A model generated the notes under the pieces. The model searched no databases. It was given only the letters and a program-made list of their open reading frames with translations, and was not told where the DNA came from. 64,000 nt of DNA from Kovacikia minuta CCNUW1. Its GTDB lineage: Bacteria; Cyanobacteriota; Cyanobacteriia; Leptolyngbyales; Leptolyngbyaceae. A program made the translations under genes and the position numbers. Positions 18,285 through 29,174 of the stretch are shown here, in pieces; position 1 is the stretch's first letter, and each line of letters begins with the position of its first letter. The stretch spans positions 6,706,536 through 6,770,535 of the forward strand of contig NZ_CP083582.1 of NCBI RefSeq assembly GCF_020091585.1. Direction: 5' to 3'.

Positions 18285-20837
18285 CTATCTTGTACAAAAG
18301 TCGAGATTCAGGAAGATGTAGGCGTAGGAACTTTGGGTGAACCATTTTTGCCAGTTCTGCCTGAATTCTGGGGTGTTAATGGTGTCGTTAACTGTGTCTT
18401 GCCAAATTGGATCATTGGCGGGAAGAACCATGCCGTAGGGATCACAGGTCAAAGGTCCATCGGGCAGTAGTTGGTAGTTGGTTAATGGCAGATTTTGTTG
18501 CTGGGCTTCTGCCAGCAGGAGAATGCCGTCGCTGGCAAACAGATCGATGCTGCCATTGGACAGGGCCTGGACTCCCTGAGATCGCCCGGTCTTCCCGGCA
18601 AAACCTGTAATTTTCGCCTGGGGGTAGCGGGTTCGAACAAAGGTTTCTGTGGTTGTTCCTTCAATCACGCCAATGCGAACCGCATTCAGATTACTCAGAG
18701 GGTTAATTTGAATTTGTTCACTTTTTTGGGATAGGAACTGAGTCCCTGTCAGAAAGAAGGGTTTGGAGAAGGCAATACCCGGAACATCGTCCCGCACTGT
18801 ATTGGGACCGCACTCCACATGCACCGTATTCTCTCTGACGAGCTGAAACCGATCGTCCAGATTAGATTTGGCGGCAATTTCGAGTCGAACTGGAGTTTTG
18901 AGTTGTTGCTGTATATGGGCGGTTAATGCATTCAACTGGTCCACGCAAAAACCCGTAGGCTGACTATTCTTGCCGACAAAGCTAAATGGAGCCGCATCCA
19001 GACGGAGGGCAGCTTTTAGAATGCCGGTTCTGGCAATTTCTTGAAGCACGGATTCCTGACGCTTTGGAACGGGAGCAACGGTTAAGGGGGGGACGATCGC
19101 GATCGGTGGTTTGCCACCAAATGCCGCTTCTAGTTGAGCGGGGGTCAGAGTTTTGATCAGACTAAGTTTGAGCGGGTCTCTGCTGATCGAGGCAGCATAG
19201 GCAGAGCTGAGAAAGGTTCGATATTCTGGGCGGTTTCCTAAATAGGTTTGCATAAATGCCAGGCTCAGCTCCCGAATATATTCCTTGCCCAACCGGGGAT
19301 CGGGACCGGATAGCAAATAGTCCAAACTGCCTGGCTGGGGCTTGGAACCCCCTTCTCCGGTGTTGTCTGCAAAGGTGTGACCACTGGGAACGGCGACTGC
19401 CAGATATTTTTCGGGGGTTGTGAGCCAGATAAAGGGATGGATCTGTTCTTGCACAACAGATGCAACAAAATCGTCACTGCCCCCCATCAGCATGGTCGGG
19501 ATCTGGATCTTGCTTAAACTTTCTGGTCCCAGAACGATGCTGGTAATAGGACTGATGGCGAATACGGCTTTGATGCGCGGATCGCGCAAATGGTAGTTGA
19601 AGTTGGGTAAACGGTTGGCGAGACACTGTAAGGTGGGGGCAGCATTTAAGCTGGGGGGTAAGTTTTCGCAGGATTGGCGTAACCGTGCGATGTTGGGGTC
19701 TGCTCCTGCCAATGCCAGGACGCTGTAGCCACCAAAGGAATGACCGATCGCGCCAACCTGCTGCAAATTTAACCGACCGGCGAGGGTTGCGTCTGATTGG
19801 GATAGCCGCGCTAACTCGTCCAGCATGTAGGTAACGTCCAGGGCGCGATCGATGAATTCCACCGGGTTCACATCACTCCCGACAATTCCGAGTAGGAGTG
19901 CCTCTCTGCGAGTTGCGTCACTGCCGAGATGTTGCGGAATCACGGCAGCAAATCCATAGGAAGCCAGGTGTCTTCCCAGGTAAGCAAAGGCGTCGGGGGT
20001 AGACCCTAACCCGTGGGAAATCACGACGACTGGAGCGGGTTGGGTTTGTCCCTCTGGGAGGTATAGCTTGACGTTGAACTGGCGTGTAATTCGTCCTCCG
20101 CCCAGCGTTTGGCGATCGCGGTTAAACCTCAGATTTCGATAAAGAACTTTGAACGGTCCTGCCCGTTCTAACCTGGGGAGGTTAGAAAAATCTACGCTGG
20201 GTTGGGTCGCAATTTCTGCCTGAGCCTGATTGCTAATTGCTTTAACGGTGGCATCCCGATACGCTTGCTGACCAATCAATAACTGTTTCAGTTCCAACAG
20301 ACGGTTGGCATTAATCCGAATACTGCGGGTGGGATAGTGACGCACAATATTCATCATGGTCATCCCCTGGGGATCGCTTGCTGCTAGCAAGAGGGCAGCC
20401 CGCAGAGCATAGAACCCGTTCTGACGGGCATCAGTCTGAATCACACTACCCAATTTCTGAAACACCCGTTCTCCCATAGGCGAGTAGGTGAGTTGGGAAA
20501 TGACAACCGGGCTAACCTCAAACCGTCGTTGCAAAAACTGGCGCAGTTCCGCCATTCCCTGGGGACCAATAAACCGGGCATAAAACGCCAGATCCCCCTT
20601 CACTCTGCCCGACTCTGCAAAGGTTGCCAGTGACTCAGTTGCGAGAGAAAACTCTAATGGTCCGTAGTTAACCCGGACGGCATCTGCTCCCAGGGCAGGC
20701 TTCGGTTTGAGGGCGATCGCCCCCAGTCCCAGACCAACTAAACAACAGGCGGACAAACTCTGAAAAAACCAATTTTTTCTGATCCTGACAGGTTTTCTAA
20801 ATGCAACAAGAGGAGCCAGTGGTACTGGGAGCGTCAT
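18285..20837 (-). CDS. DUF1400 alpha/beta hydrolase fused to a family 3 solute-binding domain
   Basis: 850 residues. N-terminal hydrophobic segment (~22-50, ending in ALGADAV) looks like a signal peptide. Residues ~50-185 are a DUF1400-like helical region, ~235-590 an alpha/beta hydrolase with oxyanion loop VISHGLGS, nucleophile Ser in GHSFGGYS (~367) and His in PSGHTFA. Residues ~610-850 resemble periplasmic amino-acid-binding domains (GILKAALRLDAAPFSFVG, GVIEGTTTETFV, IDLFASD, YGMVLPAND). Each part is familiar in cyanobacteria, but the fusion is unusual. Expected location periplasm or lipid-facing; substrate unknown. No adjacent ABC permease. Confidence 0.8.
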   Translation of the reverse strand: MTLPVPLAPLVAFRKPVRIRKNWFFQSLSACCLVGLGLGAIALKPKPALGADAVRVNYGPLEFSLATESLATFAESGRVKGDLAFYARFIGPQGMAELRQFLQRRFEVSPVVISQLTYSPMGERVFQKLGSVIQTDARQNGFYALRAALLLAASDPQGMTMMNIVRHYPTRSIRINANRLLELKQLLIGQQAYRDATVKAISNQAQAEIATQPSVDFSNLPRLERAGPFKVLYRNLRFNRDRQTLGGGRITRQFNVKLYLPEGQTQPAPVVVISHGLGSTPDAFAYLGRHLASYGFAAVIPQHLGSDATRREALLLGIVGSDVNPVEFIDRALDVTYMLDELARLSQSDATLAGRLNLQQVGAIGHSFGGYSVLALAGADPNIARLRQSCENLPPSLNAAPTLQCLANRLPNFNYHLRDPRIKAVFAISPITSIVLGPESLSKIQIPTMLMGGSDDFVASVVQEQIHPFIWLTTPEKYLAVAVPSGHTFADNTGEGGSKPQPGSLDYLLSGPDPRLGKEYIRELSLAFMQTYLGNRPEYRTFLSSAYAASISRDPLKLSLIKTLTPAQLEAAFGGKPPIAIVPPLTVAPVPKRQESVLQEIARTGILKAALRLDAAPFSFVGKNSQPTGFCVDQLNALTAHIQQQLKTPVRLEIAAKSNLDDRFQLVRENTVHVECGPNTVRDDVPGIAFSKPFFLTGTQFLSQKSEQIQINPLSNLNAVRIGVIEGTTTETFVRTRYPQAKITGFAGKTGRSQGVQALSNGSIDLFASDGILLLAEAQQQNLPLTNYQLLPDGPLTCDPYGMVLPANDPIWQDTVNDTINTPEFRQNWQKWFTQSSYAYIFLNLDFCTR

Positions 20838-20973
20838 AAGGGGTTTTATCCTGCATCGATGCTACTGGATTAAACTTTACAGGCTCCTGGGTACGAGAGG
20901 GATCAGGATTTCTGTTTTGGAACTGGGGGAGCGATCGTGCTAGGGAACGAGAATTAAATGAGTTCGATATGTG

Positions 20974-21079
20974 GTAGGGGCGGGTTTTGCGGTCAAATTC
21001 ATTGCAGGGTGCACATGGGTCTGCTAAACCCACCCCTGCGATTGTTCGCATTTGCCCAGAAGTTCATTTAAATCGGTAT
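20974..21079. repeat. Dispersed palindromic repeat, GGGGCGGGTTT family, copy 1
   Basis: GTAGGGGCGGGTTT pairs with AAACCCACCCCTGC, then GTTCGCATTTGCCCAGAAG and a TTCATTTAAATCGGTAT tail. A second copy is inverted at 45743-45850. It fills much of the 310-bp gap 20838-21147, which also carries TATCCCC repeats and no gene. Confidence 0.75.
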
Positions 21080-21147
21080 GAGATAAGGGATGAAGGCTAA
21101 ATTTTTCATCCTATCCCCTATCCCCTATCCCCTATCCCTACCCCTAT

Positions 21148-24100
21148 TCATTCAATCGGGACTTCAACAACAAACTCTGTTCCTTCGCCTGGAGTGGAAT
21201 TGCAGGTCAATTTGCCCCGGTGTTTATCGACAATAATTTGGTAGCTAATGGATAGGCCAAGCCCGGTGCCTTTGCCAACCGACTTGGTGGTGAAGAACGG
21301 GTCAAAGATTTTTTGCTGCACTTCCTCAGGCATGCCGGGACCATTATCACGAATGCGAATGACAGCCCATTGATTTTCAGTGACTTCAGTGGAAATTTGA
21401 ATTCGGGGTGTGGGGTGTGGGGTGTGGGGTGTGGTTAAATTGTGAATTGTGAATTGTAAGTTGTGAATTGCTTCTGGTTCCTGTTCCCCTGACCCCTGAC
21501 CCCTGACCCCTGACACCTCTTCTAAAGCATCGATCGCGTTACTCAAAATATTCATGAATACCTGGTTCAGTTGTCCGGCGTAACATTCAACTTTGGGAAG
21601 TTTGCCGTAAGCTCGAATCACTTCAATTGCGGGGCAATCGGGCTTTGCCTTGAGACGGTGTTGCAGGATCATGAGGGTGCTATTAATTCCTTCATGAATG
21701 TCAACGGGTTTCATTTCGGCTTCATCCAACCGGGAGAAGTTGCGTAAACCAAGGATAATGTTCCGAATTCGATCGCTCCCAACTTTCATTGAAATGAGGA
21801 GTTTGGGTAGATCTTCTAACAAAAACGCAAGGTCAGCGTCTTGAATCGCGGCTTCAATTCGAGGGTTGGGTTCGGGATATTCCTGCTGATAAGCCGCAAG
21901 CACGTCGAAGAGTGCCTGAACATATTCATTGGTATGCAGCAGGTTGCCGTGAATAAAGTTCACAGGGTTGTTGATTTCATGGGCAACTCCCGCAACTAAT
22001 TGCCCCAAACTGGACATTTTTTCAGTTTGAATCAGTTGGGTCTGGGTGTGCTGCAATTCCTTGAATGTCTGTTCTAAGTGCTGCGTTTTTTGGTTGAGTT
22101 CCTGAGTTCTTTCGGCAACTTTCTGTTCCAACGTGGCATTGTAGTCTTCTAACTGTTGATTGACTTCTGCCAAATGGTTGTAGAGTAGGGCATTTTCCAG
22201 GGAAATGGCAGCCTGGGTGGTTAGAAGTTTCAGAACTTGCAGGCGATCGCGGGTAAAACTGCCCCTGGTCAGGTTGTTTTCTAGATAAAGAATACCAATT
22301 AACTTACCCTGGTTCCGAATTGAAGTGCATAGGATCGACTTTGGTTGATGCGTGATGATGTAGGGATCAGATGCAAAGGTTGTTTCAACGGTGGCATCGT
22401 CAATCACCAAAGTTTTCAGGGTGCGCGAGACGTAGTTAATCAGTGTTAATGGGATCTCTGAGCAGGATTGAACCGGCAGAGATTGTAAGGAAGTGATTTG
22501 CAATCCATCCATGTCTTCCTTTCCCCGTATTGCCTGGGCTTGAATCACTAATTCATCTCCCTGAGACAACAGAAGTGCGCCTGTTTGTGCTCCCGCATTT
22601 TCAAGCACAACTTGCATTAAGGTTGTCAATAATTTTTCAAGTTGAATTTCTCCAGAAAGTGCCTGGGAGGCTTTAAGAACCGTTGAAAAGTCCAGTACTT
22701 CTGAAACGCTACTGCTAGAAATGCTGATTGATTCTGTGGAATGGGTAAGGCTAGCTGTTGTAAAAGATGGGAGTGCATCAGGAATACTGGAGTTGATTTT
22801 GGGTTGCAGAAGAGTGGTCAGTAATTCAGGATAGTGGCGTTCCAGATCATCCAGTTTTGCAATTGCGCCCCACCGTTCATAGGTGTGGTAGGCATTCATC
22901 AGATAGACCTGGGCAATTGTTGTCTTGTCCCAGGAATAATAAAACCTTGCGGCAAGTTCGTAGGCTAAGGCTTCTTCGTTCAGATATTCATGCTCTTTGG
23001 CAAGGGCGATCGCTCGGTCATAAAACTCCATTGCAGTAACCCTATCGCCCAATATCCGATGGCGCTCTGCTTCAACTAAGTAGTACTTGTGCAAGTAGTT
23101 CATTGGAGCATGGTGCGCCCATTGCTGCAGTTTTATCTGGTTTTCTGCGATCCGCTGAAGTACCGGGTCTAGAACGCCGGTACAGAAACCGGGTTTCTTC
23201 TGTGAGATGCTCAAGTTTCGTTGAATATCCTCACCAGAAACCCGGTTTCTCGAAATACTGTACCGATGCTCTAGCTCAGGTTCGAGTTCAGGTCGTCCGG
23301 TGGGGTAGGTTGCTAAGGCTGCCAGTGAGTCATAGAAATGAAAGATTGGGACGGTAATAAATCCTGTCCCCCCTGCCAGGTATTGGGCTGCTTTGGCAGC
23401 AACGTCGATCGCCTGGGTAAAGTCCTCAAATAAGTAACAGAGAATTAGTTTATTCAAGTAAAAATAGTGAAGCCCACTGATATCATTTGCTTCCGTTAAT
23501 GAGGGCAATATGGTTTCTTCCTGTAATGCTTCTCCGGATAGGGTGCAGCAATCTTCAGCCTTTCCAAGTAGATTTAATACAGCTTGCCAATAGATTTGTG
23601 AATAAGTCAGTGAAGTGGTTTGCTTTAGATTTTCTAAGGCATGGCTATAGGATCTCATTTCGGTTTCGAGTGCAGAAAGTTCCTGCCCAATTAGATAGGC
23701 GTGTATACTCATCTCTTTGGCGCAGTACCCGACGAATTCCAGGTTTCCAGTTTCCAGTGCGGTTTGATAACCTTCTCGCAACAGGGGTAATGTTTCTTGC
23801 ACATGAGCCTTACCGTGGATGATGAAAGCTGCAAGTACGTAATAGGTTCTAGCTTTGACTTCGTTAGAGTTGAATTTTGCTGCCAAATTGAATGCTAACT
23901 TGCCAAACTGATCGGCAGCTTCAATATCTTGCAAAGCACTTTTGAGAAGGAGGCTGTAATTGGCATAGCCGAAAGCAGACCAGGGTGTATTGCCATAGAG
24001 AACCGAGAGATTTACCTGCAACAGAATAATCAGTGGTAGCAGATTAGGAGCCGCAATATAGGCAGCTGGGACGACACTGGAGGCAATTCGGATAATTGCC

Positions 24101-27060
24101 AATTGCTTTACAGAAACCCTGGAGGGCAAATTCATTAAGTCATCAATAGTTTTCCCAGCAATCCGGGTAGCGGTTTCCTGGAATGCTTGTTGAATATCAA
24201 CCTCGGTGGGGTTGTCTGGAAGGCTGGCACCAAGCTGTTCCAGGGCGCGACGGGCGATCGCGATCGCTTCTAACAACTTATTCTGTGAGGTATAGGCTTG
24301 GATTTTAATTGCGTAGATTTTGATCCCGTCAAGTACGGTTTTAGTCTGGTACATTGCCGTTGCAGAGAACTGCTCCATGGTCTCAAAGTCACCCGTCAGG
24401 CAGGTTGCTTCCACGGCAGCTTCATACAATGCCAGCGTTAATTCATACTGTCGCTGCCAACTGTCTGCTTTCAACAAATTGATTCCTGTTGTTGCATACT
24501 CGGCAGCGGCGGTATAAACGGTTGTGGCAGTTGCTTTTCGGGCAGCCAGCAAATTCAACTGTGCCAGTTCATTACGGGTGCAGGGTTCTTTGATCAACGC
24601 CACGCCATAATTCAACTGATTGACGATCTCAAATATTTTCTCCTCGCGCTCTGCCGCCGGAATACTTGCCAGTAACAGTTGTCCGATCTTTAAGTGTGTT
24701 GCTGCTTTCTGGTCTGCGGGAATTAATAAATAAGCAGCTTGCTGGACGCGATCGTGGAGAAATTTGTAGCCCTTTTTCCCAGACAACACGAGTCCTGCTT
24801 GCAGGGCATCCCACAGCGCAGCGGCTGTTTCGGCTTGGGGGCTGCCATAAACGATCGCCAGTGTTTCCAGATCAAATTGGTTGCCAATGCAAGCGGCAAG
24901 TTGCAAAACGTCCTGCGTTGGCTGCGGCAACTTCTGAAGTTGAGCCGCCATAAATTCGACGACATCCTCTGTTAACGATAGGGTCTGGATCGGGTTGATA
25001 TCCCACTGCCAGGAAGCTGTATCGAAGTTAAAGGTAATCAGGTTATTTTCGTACAGTGCCTTAAGGAACTGATTGCTAAAAAAGGGATTTCCCTTAGTTT
25101 TGGTGAACACCAGTTGGGCAAGGGGCAGCGCTGTTTTGGCTGAACAATGCAAACTATCTGCAATCAGTTGATTTAAATCGCTTAGGTTTAGAGGAGTCAG
25201 GGTGATCGTATTGACTATCGTCCTGGCTTTTTTGATCTCATTCAGCGTTTGCATGAGGGGATGAACTGGGCTGACTTCATTATCCCGATAAGCCCCAATC
25301 ACCAGGAGGTGACGAATTTCAGTCTCGCCCATCAGGGACTGGATCAAATTGAGCGAGGCGGAATCTGCCCATTGCAAGTCATCCACAAAAATGACGAGGG
25401 GATGGGCAGCACTGGGAAACACCCGAATAAACTTTTGAAACACCCAGTTGAGGCGATTTTGAGCTGAAATCGGTTCCAGTTCTGCCAGGGGCGGTTGTTT
25501 CCCAATCAATAGCTCAACTTCAGGAATGACATCAATAATGGCTTGGCCCTGTTCTCCCACAGCCTCCAGAATATCGGCTTTCCAGCGCTCAATTTGCTGG
25601 TTGCTTTCCTTCAACAGTTGTTCGATCAAATCCCGAAATGCCTGCACGATCGCAGAAAAAGGAATATTGCGCTGAAACTGATCAAATTTGCCTTTGATGA
25701 AATAAGCGCCTTGCCCGCCACCGTGGGAGCGTGTTCCCTGGGCGATGGGCTTGTGGATTTCGTTAACAATCGCCGTTTTCCCAATCCCAGAGAATCCGGC
25801 AATCAGGATCAGTTCGCTGGAGGAAGGGGGTGTGGGGTGTGGGGTGTGGGGTGTGGGGTGTGGGGAAAGAGGGATGGGGGATGGGGGATGGGAGGTAAAG
25901 GAATTTTGAGTTTTGAGTTTTGAGTTTTGAGTTGAGGCTGAGGACTGAGGACTGAGGACTGAGGACTGAGGAACGCCTTCTGCCTTCTCCCCTCCTGCCC
26001 CCTGACCTCCAGCCACCCGATCGTAGGCAGCTAACAACGTTTCCACATCTGCCTGCCGTCCATATAGCTTCTCTGAAATGATGAAGCGATCGGAAATATC
26101 CCGGCTCCCCAACTCAAACGGTACGATTTCCCCGGTTGTTTCCAATTGATGCAGGCAGTTTTCCAGGTCATGTCTTAACCCGGAAGCACTTTGATAGCGG
26201 TCTTCAGCGTTCTTCGCCATCAGTTTCAGGACAATATTTGAAAGAACTTCGGGAATGGGAGTGGGGAAAGAGTTTTGAGTTTTAAGTTTTGAGTTTTGAG
26301 TTCCAAGAGGGGGAGTAGGGAGTAGGGAGTGGAGATGTGGTGGCACCGGTTGCTTTGCCAGATGGCAATGAACCAACTCCATTGCATCCCTCGATTGAAA
26401 GGGCAACTGACCTGTGAGGAGTTCATAAAAGGTGACCCCCAGGGAGTAGAAATCGGTGCGGTAATCAACTCCCCGGTTCATTCGTCCGGTTTGTTCGGGG
26501 GATAAATACGCCAGAGTTCCTTCCAAAACGTTAGGGTTGGTTGGAGCCTGAGCTTCTCTGGGCAAAAGCGAGGCAATGCTAAAGTCGATGATCTTAACCT
26601 GTTGGGTGCTGGGATTAATCAGGATATTGGCAGGCTTGATATCTTTGTGAATGACGTTATTGCGATATAGCCCATTCAGACCAGCAGTAATCTGGAGTGC
26701 TATCCGGAGAAACTCTTTGAGTCCAGGGATGCTGGCTCCCATGCCCCGATCGCCCCATTGGCCCATGACCTGTTTGAGGGAGATGCCATCAAAATCCTCC
26801 ATAACCAGGGCATAGCTGTTCTTGTAGGGTTCCAGGCTGTAGGTCTGGATCACTTCCGGCAGATCGAGGTTTTTGGCGATCGTGTATTGGTTGCGAAACT
26901 GGGCAAGTTCGGTAAAGCTGGGATGCTCATTCTGCAAGAGCTTGATAATGACGGGTTGCTGATCCGAGGAACGTCTGGCTCGATAGATTAGCGTGCGGGT
27001 GCCTGCATAGATTTGGTCCAGAATCTGATACCCTGCCAGTCTCTCCGCAGTTGCTACCAT
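21148..27060 (-). CDS. Multidomain Ser/Thr kinase - ATPase - GAF - histidine kinase
   Basis: 1970 residues. Ser/Thr kinase ~10-300 ([20 protein letters not shown]), AAA-type ATPase with Walker A (GFSGIGKTA) near 420-430 and FVDDLQWAD, a long helical TPR-like region to ~1450, GAF ~1455-1620, coiled coil ~1625-1675, HisKA with H1694 (GVAHEINNP) and HATPase ~1830-1965 (DNGPGMP, GTGLGLS). This is a known cyanobacterial signalling architecture; its stimulus is unknown. No partner regulator is adjacent. Four stretches of repeat DNA are translated in frame: residues ~242-265, ~355-412, ~1262-1297 (the 106-bp element) and ~1847-1887. Confidence 0.92.
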   Translation of the reverse strand: MVATAERLAGYQILDQIYAGTRTLIYRARRSSDQQPVIIKLLQNEHPSFTELAQFRNQYTIAKNLDLPEVIQTYSLEPYKNSYALVMEDFDGISLKQVMGQWGDRGMGASIPGLKEFLRIALQITAGLNGLYRNNVIHKDIKPANILINPSTQQVKIIDFSIASLLPREAQAPTNPNVLEGTLAYLSPEQTGRMNRGVDYRTDFYSLGVTFYELLTGQLPFQSRDAMELVHCHLAKQPVPPHLHSLLPTPPLGTQNSKLKTQNSFPTPIPEVLSNIVLKLMAKNAEDRYQSASGLRHDLENCLHQLETTGEIVPFELGSRDISDRFIISEKLYGRQADVETLLAAYDRVAGGQGAGGEKAEGVPQSSVLSPQSSASTQNSKLKTQNSFTSHPPSPIPLSPHPTPHTPHPTPPSSSELILIAGFSGIGKTAIVNEIHKPIAQGTRSHGGGQGAYFIKGKFDQFQRNIPFSAIVQAFRDLIEQLLKESNQQIERWKADILEAVGEQGQAIIDVIPEVELLIGKQPPLAELEPISAQNRLNWVFQKFIRVFPSAAHPLVIFVDDLQWADSASLNLIQSLMGETEIRHLLVIGAYRDNEVSPVHPLMQTLNEIKKARTIVNTITLTPLNLSDLNQLIADSLHCSAKTALPLAQLVFTKTKGNPFFSNQFLKALYENNLITFNFDTASWQWDINPIQTLSLTEDVVEFMAAQLQKLPQPTQDVLQLAACIGNQFDLETLAIVYGSPQAETAAALWDALQAGLVLSGKKGYKFLHDRVQQAAYLLIPADQKAATHLKIGQLLLASIPAAEREEKIFEIVNQLNYGVALIKEPCTRNELAQLNLLAARKATATTVYTAAAEYATTGINLLKADSWQRQYELTLALYEAAVEATCLTGDFETMEQFSATAMYQTKTVLDGIKIYAIKIQAYTSQNKLLEAIAIARRALEQLGASLPDNPTEVDIQQAFQETATRIAGKTIDDLMNLPSRVSVKQLAIIRIASSVVPAAYIAAPNLLPLIILLQVNLSVLYGNTPWSAFGYANYSLLLKSALQDIEAADQFGKLAFNLAAKFNSNEVKARTYYVLAAFIIHGKAHVQETLPLLREGYQTALETGNLEFVGYCAKEMSIHAYLIGQELSALETEMRSYSHALENLKQTTSLTYSQIYWQAVLNLLGKAEDCCTLSGEALQEETILPSLTEANDISGLHYFYLNKLILCYLFEDFTQAIDVAAKAAQYLAGGTGFITVPIFHFYDSLAALATYPTGRPELEPELEHRYSISRNRVSGEDIQRNLSISQKKPGFCTGVLDPVLQRIAENQIKLQQWAHHAPMNYLHKYYLVEAERHRILGDRVTAMEFYDRAIALAKEHEYLNEEALAYELAARFYYSWDKTTIAQVYLMNAYHTYERWGAIAKLDDLERHYPELLTTLLQPKINSSIPDALPSFTTASLTHSTESISISSSSVSEVLDFSTVLKASQALSGEIQLEKLLTTLMQVVLENAGAQTGALLLSQGDELVIQAQAIRGKEDMDGLQITSLQSLPVQSCSEIPLTLINYVSRTLKTLVIDDATVETTFASDPYIITHQPKSILCTSIRNQGKLIGILYLENNLTRGSFTRDRLQVLKLLTTQAAISLENALLYNHLAEVNQQLEDYNATLEQKVAERTQELNQKTQHLEQTFKELQHTQTQLIQTEKMSSLGQLVAGVAHEINNPVNFIHGNLLHTNEYVQALFDVLAAYQQEYPEPNPRIEAAIQDADLAFLLEDLPKLLISMKVGSDRIRNIILGLRNFSRLDEAEMKPVDIHEGINSTLMILQHRLKAKPDCPAIEVIRAYGKLPKVECYAGQLNQVFMNILSNAIDALEEVSGVRGQGSGEQEPEAIHNLQFTIHNLTTPHTPHPTPRIQISTEVTENQWAVIRIRDNGPGMPEEVQQKIFDPFFTTKSVGKGTGLGLSISYQIIVDKHRGKLTCNSTPGEGTEFVVEVPIE
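21403..21518. repeat. Heptamer repeats inside kinase gene, HATPase region
   Basis: GGGTGTG units (21403-21435), GTGAATT units and CCCCTGA units (21486-21518) are tandem 7-mers normally found between cyanobacterial genes. Here they are read as residues ~1847-1887 ([10 protein letters not shown]..., TPHTPHPTP) within the ATPase domain's variable part, without a frameshift. Confidence 0.85.
23169..23274. repeat. 106-bp palindromic MITE-like element inside kinase gene, copy 2
   Basis: Reverse complement of 11422-11527 with about three differences. It is flanked by CTAG on both sides; if CTAG is a 4-bp target duplication, the net insertion is 102 bp = 34 codons, which keeps the frame. The encoded stretch includes [17 protein letters not shown] and [10 protein letters not shown], in the helical region of the kinase. 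Confidence 0.92.
25826..25990. repeat. Heptamer repeat cluster inside kinase gene, before Walker A
   Basis: Successive tandem 7-mers: GTGTGGG (25829-25866), GGGATGG, TTTTGAG (25906-25936) and GGACTGA (25938-25970). They encode a ~55-residue P/S/T/H-rich stretch between the kinase and ATPase domains (residues ~355-412). Similar units occur between genes at 17170-17215, 29845-29873, 43415-43440 and 62415-62455. Confidence 0.85.
26268..26335. repeat. Heptamer repeats inside kinase gene, kinase-domain region
   Basis: TTTTGAG units (26270-26301) and GTAGGGA units (26312-26328) are translated as part of residues ~242-265 ([11 protein letters not shown]), between the end of the kinase fold and a conserved [14 protein letters not shown] helix. 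Confidence 0.8.
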
Positions 27061-27287
27061 ACCTCCCCCCCCTCTTAATAAAACTAAAGATTAGGGTTCC
27101 CTGGGGGGATGCACAGCTAACGCACGCAGGGCGATAAACCTGGGCCAGTTCTGTCTTAGGAACTGTCAAGCCAGGCGATAAAGTCCGATTTAGTTGCTTG
27201 TATCCCAGGAACAAGACTTATCGAGGCGACTGTGCAAGGATTAACCTTGGCTGCAATGGCACCTGTATTGGTTTCGAGAAGTTTACG

Positions 27288-28577
27288 ATGAGTCAGACAA
27301 CGCCAAGGGTGTTGAGGCGAGCGTTGGGCGTTCCTGGTGCCGTTCTCATGGGGTTAGGATCGATCGTTGGGACTGGGGTTTTTGTCAGTCTGGCGATCGC
27401 TGCGGGCATTGCGGGTCCAGCAGTGATTTTGGCAGTGGCGATCGCGGCACTGGTTGCCATTTGCAATGGGTTAAACAGTGCCCAACTTGCCGCCAGCCAC
27501 CCGGTCAGCGGTGGCACCTATGAGTATGGCTACCACTATCTCAATCCCTGGTTGGGGTTTACCGCTGGTTGGCTCTTTTTGCTGGCAAAGTCGGCTTCAG
27601 CCGCAACCGCAGCCCTGGGCTTTGCTGGATATTTGCTGAATGCCCTGGGTTTGGCAGAACAGGGTTGGCTGGTTCCCCTGGCGCTGGTCAGTGTGCTGGG
27701 TTTAACCGTCGTGGTGTTAAATGGCATCCAGCGATCGAATCAGGTCAACATCGCCATTGTTTCCGTGACGCTGCTGGCGCTCGCATTTTTCATCCTCGCC
27801 GGACTAAAACCCCTGGCACTGGCTGGGCTGACGAATCTTACCCCCTTTTTTCCAGCGGATAATCCTGTCACTCAGGTTTTGCACGCGACTGCCCTGGTGT
27901 TTGTGGCTTACACCGGCTACGGGCGGATCGCAACAATGGGTGAAGAGGTGAGGGAACCGAGGCAAACTATTCCCAGAGCCATTATTCTGACCATGCTGGT
28001 GACAATGGCACTGTATCTGGCGATCGCAGTTGTCGGTGTGGGTGCAGTTGGAACAGCCAACCTGAGTGGTGCCACCCAGGGAGCAGCCCCCTTAGAGGTT
28101 GCCGTGCGGCAGTTTGCCGTGCCGGGAGGATCACAGATCTTAGCGATCGGGGCAGTGACTGCCATGTTGGGGGTGTTGCTGAACCTGATTCTGGGGTTAT
28201 CACGGGTGTTGCTGGCAATGGGACGCAGAGGTGATATGCCCCGCCAGGTTGCCCGTCTCAATCGGGCGGGTACGGCTCCATCGGTGGCAGTTGTGGTGAT
28301 GGGGGCAGCGATCGCCCTGCTGGTGCTGTCTGGCAATGTCAAAACGACCTGGTCTTTTAGCGCTTTTACGGTTCTGGTTTATTACGCAATTACCAACCTG
28401 GCAGCCCTCCGCCTGCCTGAGGGGGAACGGCTTTATCCAAAATGGTTGGCATGGCTCGGTCTAGCCGCCTGTCTTTTTCTTGCCTTTTGGGTCGATGCGC
28501 ACATCTGGTTATTGGGATTGGGCTTAATTCTGGTAGGGCTGTTATGGAAGGCAGTGATTGTAGGTGGTAGGTGGTAG
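27288..28577 (+). CDS. APC-family amino acid permease
   Basis: 429 residues from ATG 27288 (30 upstream codons are open but not convincing). Multi-span membrane protein with about 12 hydrophobic helices. The first helix carries MGLGSIVGTGVFVSL, the substrate-backbone-binding GSIVGTG motif of the APC superfamily, and FVAYTGYGRIATMGEEV matches the conserved helix 6 and loop. Likely amino acid/polyamine uptake or exchange; substrate not determinable. Divergent from the large kinase gene, with 227 bp between the starts. Confidence 0.88.
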   Translation: MSQTTPRVLRRALGVPGAVLMGLGSIVGTGVFVSLAIAAGIAGPAVILAVAIAALVAICNGLNSAQLAASHPVSGGTYEYGYHYLNPWLGFTAGWLFLLAKSASAATAALGFAGYLLNALGLAEQGWLVPLALVSVLGLTVVVLNGIQRSNQVNIAIVSVTLLALAFFILAGLKPLALAGLTNLTPFFPADNPVTQVLHATALVFVAYTGYGRIATMGEEVREPRQTIPRAIILTMLVTMALYLAIAVVGVGAVGTANLSGATQGAAPLEVAVRQFAVPGGSQILAIGAVTAMLGVLLNLILGLSRVLLAMGRRGDMPRQVARLNRAGTAPSVAVVVMGAAIALLVLSGNVKTTWSFSAFTVLVYYAITNLAALRLPEGERLYPKWLAWLGLAACLFLAFWVDAHIWLLGLGLILVGLLWKAVIVGGRW

Positions 28578-28668
28578 GTATCGGGTGTCAGGTGTCAGGT
28601 GTCGGGTGTCGGGTGTCAACAACCAATGACCAATGACCAATGACCAAACCCATAATTCATAATTTCTT

Positions 28669-29157
28669 TCAGTCTTCTTCGTACTGAAATTCTGCCTTTT
28701 CTGCAACCAGGCTCAGGTGGTTTGAGGTGGCGCGGGTGGGGCTATAGATGCCTTTTTCCCACTCGCTGACGGTTTGCTGACGTACACCGAGGACTTTGGC
28801 GAGTTCTGCCTGGGTCAGTTTCATGTGCCGTCGTAGTGCCCGGATTAACTCACTATTCCACTGCACGGTGCCATCAACGCGCTGCACCTTGTAAACCTGG
28901 GGCGGTTTTACAAAGGTGACTTGCTCCCCTTCCAGATCAAGGTCTTCAACCAAAAATCCGGCGTTCATCCAGGCGGTTGCCTGTAAAGCGCCTTTGCTAC
29001 GATTGCTCCACCAGTCCCGCTTGTTGCGAGCTGAACCAGGGAGCGATTCTGCCATCAACGCTTCAATTTCAGTGAAGGTGAGCGTGACTTGCGGGCGATC
29101 GCTCCGACGCAAATACTCCAACAACGGCTGATATTTACTCTCACCTTTTAGGGACAT
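28669..29157 (-). CDS. HTH (XRE-type) transcriptional regulator
   Basis: About 162 residues from ATG 29157 (a TTG four codons earlier is possible). Residues ~5-75 form a conserved N-terminal domain (YQPLLEYLRRSD, ARNKRDWWSNRSKGALQATAWMNAGF), and ~105-150 an XRE helix-turn-helix (MKLTQAELAKVLGVRQQTVSEWE). Such fusions occur near toxin-type or DUF genes, but no partner is adjacent. A small palindrome just upstream suggests self-regulation. Confidence 0.82.
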   Translation of the reverse strand: MSLKGESKYQPLLEYLRRSDRPQVTLTFTEIEALMAESLPGSARNKRDWWSNRSKGALQATAWMNAGFLVEDLDLEGEQVTFVKPPQVYKVQRVDGTVQWNSELIRALRRHMKLTQAELAKVLGVRQQTVSEWEKGIYSPTRATSNHLSLVAEKAEFQYEED

Positions 29158-29160
29158 CTT

Positions 29161-29174
29161 ACACGGCAACGTGT
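29161..29174. promoter_or_regulatory. Palindrome immediately upstream of the XRE gene
   Basis: ACACG (29161-29165) and CGTGT (29170-29174) form a 5-bp inverted repeat with a 4-bp spacer, 3 bp upstream of the start codon and next to TATAA-like sequence. Likely an operator for the adjacent HTH protein (inference). Confidence 0.4.

Noticed and set aside
25826-25990. CRISPR or VNTR locus in the kinase gene
   Set aside because: Units are 7 bp, without unique spacers, and identical to common intergenic heptamers.
27917-28342. Reverse frames inside the amino-acid permease gene
   Set aside because: Alanine/threonine-rich shadow of a clear membrane-protein gene in GC-rich codons.
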